Shown here piece after piece: positions 6,956 to 9,735 of a stretch of DNA of 9,735 bases (the stretch's first letter is position 1; the number at the start of each line of letters is the position of its first letter). The stretch is from B21-G16 sp003644825 [NCBI: Candidatus Zhuqueibacterota bacterium] (GTDB taxonomy: Bacteria > SM23-31 > B21-G16). The DNA lies in contig QNDJ01000033.1 in NCBI GenBank assembly GCA_003644825.1, positions 1 through 9,735 of the forward strand, written 5' to 3'. Both the position numbers and the translations under genes were made by a program. The notes under the pieces were generated by a model. The model was not told where the DNA came from and did not search any database. It saw only the letters and a program-made list of their open reading frames with translations.

Positions 6956-7375
6956 TTACAAAACATTCGAAGTATAGAATCCTGAACCATCAGCATCTAT
7001 TAACATTCTGGCAATTTTAGTATTACCGAATACTGCTGCAGTATGAAGTGCTGTTGAACCGTCGGCATTCTGGTAGTTCAGATCGGCACCAGCTTTAATC
7101 AGGATTCTGGCAGCCTCAATTTTACCAAGGGCTGCAGCTGTGATCAGGGGTGTTGACGCACGCGAAGGTTCCAATACATTCAAATCAGAGCCAGCCTTAA
7201 TATGTTTTCGTATAATTTCAATATAATCTGTAACTACTGCCGAGTGAAGGTCTATTCTGGGAACTGATACAGCTATCTGTAACTCTGCTGACTTTTGGGA
7301 TGATTTATCCCTGTTTCTACAACCAATAAAAGTTGATAATATTAATGCTAATATTACTGTAGTCATTAATCTCAC
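6956..7375 (-). CDS. Ankyrin-repeat lipoprotein, shortened at the C-terminus
   Basis: Predicted 139-residue lipoprotein. The GTG at 7375 is chosen because AGGAG lies 6 nt upstream; an in-frame TTG at 7393 lies before that site and the ATG at 7366 is too far from it. The signal segment MRLMTTVILALILS leads to the lipobox FIGC, Cys at 19. After a Ser/Gln-rich linker come ankyrin repeats at about 42-74, 75-107 and 108-131, with clear TPLITAAALG and TALHTAAVFG motifs and AG(S/A)DLN turns. The third repeat breaks off after IARMLIDA and ends in unrelated residues (DGSGFYTSNVL). Similar ankyrin lipoproteins I recall have a fourth repeat and a further tail, so this copy looks truncated by decay. No partner is evident; ankyrin repeats usually mediate protein binding. 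The gene next to it on the right is only a remnant. Confidence 0.7.
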   Translation of the reverse strand: MRLMTTVILALILSTFIGCRNRDKSSQKSAELQIAVSVPRIDLHSAVVTDYIEIIRKHIKAGSDLNVLEPSRASTPLITAAALGKIEAARILIKAGADLNYQNADGSTALHTAAVFGNTKIARMLIDADGSGFYTSNVL

Positions 7376-7479
7376 TTTTATCTCCTCCAACAAAAAATTT
7401 GGATTGTTTAATTCTAAATAATCAGGTACTCACAGTTTTCTCTCTGTATCTACATAAAGATAACAAAAATTTGACATAA

Positions 7480-7611
7480 TGCAAAAGGATTAATGCATTT
7501 AAGGGAATCAATAGAATATGTAAGCAGGTTAAATTGCTAATTTCCAGGAAAGTAATATATGGAAATGGATATAATGAAATTTTCTATCAATCTTTAAGTA
7601 ACTCATTATGA
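7480..7611 (+). pseudogene. Remnant of a GxxExxY-family gene
   Basis: A short open stretch (stop before it at 7477, TGA at 7609) has no usable start or ribosome-binding site. It encodes GNGYNEIFYQSLSNSL from 7561. This matches the hallmark G-x-G-x-x-E-x-x-Y of GxxExxY proteins (PDDEXK-like superfamily), whose usual text is LGNGF-x-E-x-x-YQRALSIEL, if one codon is deleted after YQ. Upstream residues (INRICKQV) also fit the family's helix. Just past the stop, another frame reads RGEYYYKSKD, similar to the family's YYKGK strand, which suggests frameshifts. The rest of the gene is not recognisable. I read it as a decayed gene and have not confirmed it by search. Confidence 0.5.
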
Positions 7612-8004
7612 GAGGAGAGTATTATTATAAGTCAAAGGATTAAACTTAGAAACCATTCTCTACTAAGAGATGAAAATATAAAAAGTTATACAAACAGTCA
7701 GGATTATAAATAACAAAATATTAATTTTGAAAACATAATAGTATAGTTCGAAATAATGAAAAAAAATCAAATGATGCATGAAAAAACTTATGTATAAATT
7801 TGTTTTAATCTACGAAATACATTGTTCCATACCTGCTCACAATGGTAATAGAAGATAAATGTTATTTAAGCTCTGTCATTATGATATTCATCTTTATGTA
7901 ATAAGTTTTAATTTAGTATAAAATAAATGGAAAAATTATTGATTTAGAAGAATTTTTTCTTTAATTTAATTAAAATACATATTTTAATATTAAGGAGGCA
8001 GGAA
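7612..8004. other. Non-coding AT-rich stretch
   Basis: About 390 bases with many stops in all frames and no plausible gene on either strand. The first part may hold further decayed pieces of the GxxExxY gene. Near the right end, TATAAAAT at 7917-7924 could be a -10 box for the downstream lipoprotein gene, but no convincing -35 was found. AAGGAGG at 7992-7998 is that gene's ribosome-binding site. Confidence 0.6.
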
Positions 8005-8877
8005 ATGAAGATATTGAGAATTTTCATAGTTTTATTATTAGGCTTGTTTTTATTTGAATGTGGAGGGCAAAAAGCAACATTAACTATTGATGTAACAAAA
8101 CCAATGAACATCGAGTATAAAGGAATAAAAGGAAAGGCTTTTCCTTATAAGGCAGAAGCATTTGCAAACATAGTTTATATAGACCCTGTTGACAATGCAG
8201 AGAAAATAACAGACCAATCAGTAGATTATACCTGCTCATATATGTACCTGGAGGATGAAGTTTCCGGTGACCTCAGCTATCAGATAATCCTTGGCGATAT
8301 GACTGTTTCAACGAGCTTTATGAGGGCAAAACCTCAAATTAAAGCTTTTAGAAGATTAAAGGGAAGAAGAGTCAGATTTTCCCTCGGTAAAAAGGGTGGA
8401 ATTAAAAATGTAAAAGAGCTTGACGTCGTTAGAATGGAAGCTGATATGCCCTTCAATCCTGTTGACCAGATTTACACAAATTTTATCAGGTTACCTGATA
8501 AACCAGTTAAAAAAGGAGATTCCTGGACTGCAACCGTTACCGCTCCTCTTACCTCACTACAACTCCAGGGAGAACTAAAATTTACCGACAATTGCACCCT
8601 TGAGGATATTGAAATCAAAAAAGGAATTGAATGTCATAAAATCAGTTTCGTAAGAGATGCAGAATACAGTGGAAATATAAACTTACCAGGTCTCAATTAT
8701 GAAATAAATGGAAAAGGAAAGGAAAAAGGCAATTTCTGGTTCGATAGTAAAAGAGGAATTATTGTTCTCATCGAAAGCACAAGTACTGAAAAGGTTATTT
8801 CCGGTCTTCCTCAATTCCCAACAGCAAAAGTAGAAATTAATATAAGCGGGAAATATAAATTTGAACTAAAAGAGTAA
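8005..8877 (+). CDS. DUF6263-like lipoprotein
   Basis: Predicted exported protein of 290 residues and unknown function. AAGGAGG lies 6 nt before the ATG. A signal segment (MKILR then hydrophobic residues to about 17) ends in LFEC with Cys at 19 followed by GGQK. This looks like a lipoprotein signal, but the residue before Cys is Glu rather than Gly, Ala or Ser, which is atypical. The rest appears beta-rich. Around 163-174, LPDKPVKKGDSWT matches the most conserved piece I recall from DUF6263 and related proteins (LPDKPVKVGDSW), which are common in Bacteroidota and relatives. Three further Cys occur in the mature part (near 71, 198 and 211). The gene stands alone, converges on efp and ends at a shared terminator. 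Confidence 0.8.
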   Translation: MKILRIFIVLLLGLFLFECGGQKATLTIDVTKPMNIEYKGIKGKAFPYKAEAFANIVYIDPVDNAEKITDQSVDYTCSYMYLEDEVSGDLSYQIILGDMTVSTSFMRAKPQIKAFRRLKGRRVRFSLGKKGGIKNVKELDVVRMEADMPFNPVDQIYTNFIRLPDKPVKKGDSWTATVTAPLTSLQLQGELKFTDNCTLEDIEIKKGIECHKISFVRDAEYSGNINLPGLNYEINGKGKEKGNFWFDSKRGIIVLIESTSTEKVISGLPQFPTAKVEINISGKYKFELKE

Positions 8878-8896
8878 AAAATTAAAATGAAATAAG

Positions 8897-8927
8897 AAAA
8901 TCCCAACGTTTTTGTCGGGATTTTTTT
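8897..8927. terminator. Bidirectional intrinsic terminator
   Basis: AAAATCCC (8897-8904) pairs with GGGATTTT (8917-8924), extended inside by two more pairs after one mismatch, with a GTTTTT loop. A T-run follows on the plus strand. On the minus strand the hairpin is followed by TTATTTCATTTT. It serves the convergent lipoprotein and efp genes; the efp stop codon (8926-8928) lies in the plus-strand T-run. Confidence 0.85.
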
Positions 8928-9489
8928 ATTTTTTAACCCGTTCCAGGTATTTATTCTGGGATGGGTCTATTCTCACAATTTCTCCAGTCTCAATAAATGG
9001 GGGAACCTGGACTATTACACCGGTTTCTAATTTTGCGGGTTTAGGTGAACCTGAAATAGTCGCACCCTTTAAAGGCGGTTCAGTTTCTATCACCTTTAAA
9101 TCTATTGTTGTAGGTAAATTTACTCCAATGGGTTTCCCTTCAAAAAACTCTATTGTGAATATTGCATTTGGAACAAGATAATTTATTGCATTACCAAGTA
9201 AATCCTCAGTTAAAGGAATTTGTTCATAGGTTCTGGTATTCATAAAGTAGTATTCATCCCCGGTAGAATACAAATATTCCATTTCGTGTTCTTCCACTCT
9301 TATTACTTCAACTTTTTCATCAGAGCGAAATCGGTATTCAATATTGGAATTATTTTTTAAATTTTTCAATTTAGCCTGAACCATACCTCTTCCTTTTCCT
9401 GGGGTTATATGTTCAATTTCCTGAACCCTACAGAGTTCTCCTCGGTGCATTATTTTCATTCCTGCTCTTAATTGAGTGGCTGGTATCAT
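8926..9489 (-). CDS. efp: Elongation factor P
   Basis: Translation factor that binds between the P and E sites and helps ribosomes form peptide bonds at polyproline stretches. The 187 residues are a normal length. Domain I (1-63) has the tip loop TPGKGRG with Lys32, the residue that equals the modified Lys34 of E. coli. Domain II carries YLYSTGDEYYFMNTRTYEQ (73-91), and domain III has the family signature KGATISGSPKPAKLETG near 141-157. A lysine at the tip fits either lysylation (EpmA/EpmB) or an aminopentanol-type modification, not arginine rhamnosylation; no modification gene is in the window. The ATG at 9489 has GGGAG 8 nt upstream. It is a single-gene unit converging on the lipoprotein gene. 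Confidence 0.98.
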   Translation of the reverse strand: MIPATQLRAGMKIMHRGELCRVQEIEHITPGKGRGMVQAKLKNLKNNSNIEYRFRSDEKVEVIRVEEHEMEYLYSTGDEYYFMNTRTYEQIPLTEDLLGNAINYLVPNAIFTIEFFEGKPIGVNLPTTIDLKVIETEPPLKGATISGSPKPAKLETGVIVQVPPFIETGEIVRIDPSQNKYLERVKK

Positions 9490-9524
9490 AATTTTTTCTC
9501 CCTCTTATTTTTTTAAATTAGAAT

Positions 9525-9554
9525 TTAATATTAAATGAAATTTTATATTGTAAA
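9525..9554 (-). promoter_or_regulatory. Candidate efp promoter
   Basis: On the minus strand TTTACA (9554-9549, five of six -35 positions), an 18-nt spacer and TATTAA (9530-9525, four of six -10 positions) lie 36 bases upstream of the efp start codon. The region is very AT-rich, so the assignment is tentative. Confidence 0.35.
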
Positions 9555-9585
9555 TTATTTTGTTGAAATTTAGGAGAAAAATTAT

Positions 9586-9629
9586 TAGGGTATCTCCTGG
9601 ATAAAAAAAAGAAAGGAGGAGATACCCTA
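9586..9629 (+). promoter_or_regulatory. Hairpin covering the ribosome-binding site of the right-edge gene
   Basis: A perfect 13-bp stem (9586-9598 with 9617-9629) and an 18-nt A-rich loop. The 3' arm contains the AGGAG part of the Shine-Dalgarno (AAAGGAGG, 9612-9619) and ends on the A of the start codon. A folded transcript should initiate translation poorly. A possible promoter, TTGAAA (9563-9568) with TAGGGT 17 nt later (9586-9591), would start transcription near 9598. Native transcripts would then lack the 5' arm and only readthrough transcripts would fold. Confidence 0.6.
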
Positions 9630-9735
9630 TGCAGTCATTGATTGTTAGTAAATATAAGTTTTCTGATTTAATAAGTCAAGCATTTAATAACATTCATAGT
9701 GATATATTGAAGATGTTTAAGGGTGTATTGGAGGA
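9629..9735 (+). CDS. Start of an unidentified gene (partial; possible transposase)
   Basis: An open frame runs from the ATG at 9629 to the window edge, 35 full codons, with AAAGGAGG 9 nt upstream. The visible part begins MQSLIVSKYKFSDLIS and is helical and amphipathic, followed by FNNIHSDILKMFKGVLE. I do not recognise it with confidence. The RBS hairpin and the divergent position next to efp suggest an insertion-sequence transposase, perhaps of the Mutator/IS256 type, but no characteristic domain is visible in 35 residues and the other end lies outside the window. Confidence 0.6.
   Translation, partial: MQSLIVSKYKFSDLISQAFNNIHSDILKMFKGVLE

Noticed and set aside
7471-7476. TTGACA on the plus strand in the gap
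   Set aside because: No -10-like hexamer at suitable spacing and only a gene remnant downstream.
8912-9181. Open plus-strand frame opposite efp
   Set aside because: Antisense shadow of the conserved EF-P gene; it begins inside the terminator hairpin and has no ribosome-binding site.
1-9735. tRNA genes, riboswitches, CRISPR arrays
   Set aside because: No cloverleaf-like segment, regularly spaced repeats or recognisable riboswitch core was seen on either strand by eye.

Overview
The window is AT-rich bacterial DNA with strong Shine-Dalgarno sequences before most genes (AGGAG, GGAGGTGAT, AAGGAGG) and sigma70-like promoter elements. Three things point to the wider FCB group or a neighbouring candidate phylum (KSB1-, Marinimicrobia-, Cloacimonadota- or WOR-3-like): a secreted subtilase ending in a type-IX/FlgD-like C-terminal domain with the NFPNPFN motif, a small lipoprotein next to a coiled-coil/LysM protein, and a DUF6263-like lipoprotein. 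The frequent Shine-Dalgarno sequences argue against core Bacteroidota. This placement is inferred from recalled families and was not searched.

Left half (77-6381): all genes are on the minus strand, read right to left. They are a secreted S8 peptidase, aspS (aspartyl-tRNA synthetase with residues typical of the non-discriminating type), a small coiled-coil lipoprotein, a coiled-coil/double-LysM protein, and a PhoH-family ATPase. A good TTGACA promoter precedes the lipoprotein/LysM pair, which looks like a cell-envelope operon. A strong terminator hairpin sits after LysM and its U-tract runs into the phoH start codon.

Middle (6382-8004): this is accessory DNA. It holds a free-standing 95-aa protein whose N-terminus resembles the CheY-binding peptide of FliM, with palindromes over its promoter. 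It also holds an ankyrin-repeat lipoprotein that ends early, a decayed fragment of a GxxExxY-family gene, and about 390 bases in which nothing is recognisable.

Right part (8005-9735): a DUF6263-like lipoprotein and efp (elongation factor P) converge on a shared bidirectional terminator. At the right edge a new plus-strand gene begins. Its ribosome-binding site and the first base of its start codon lie in a perfect 13-bp hairpin, a layout seen in insertion-sequence transposases, but the visible 35 residues are too few to identify it.

No tRNA, rRNA, CRISPR array or complete mobile element was seen. The observations most worth following are the stand-alone FliM-N-like protein, the matching coiled coils of the lipoprotein/LysM pair, and the two hairpins that touch start codons (phoH and the right-edge gene).
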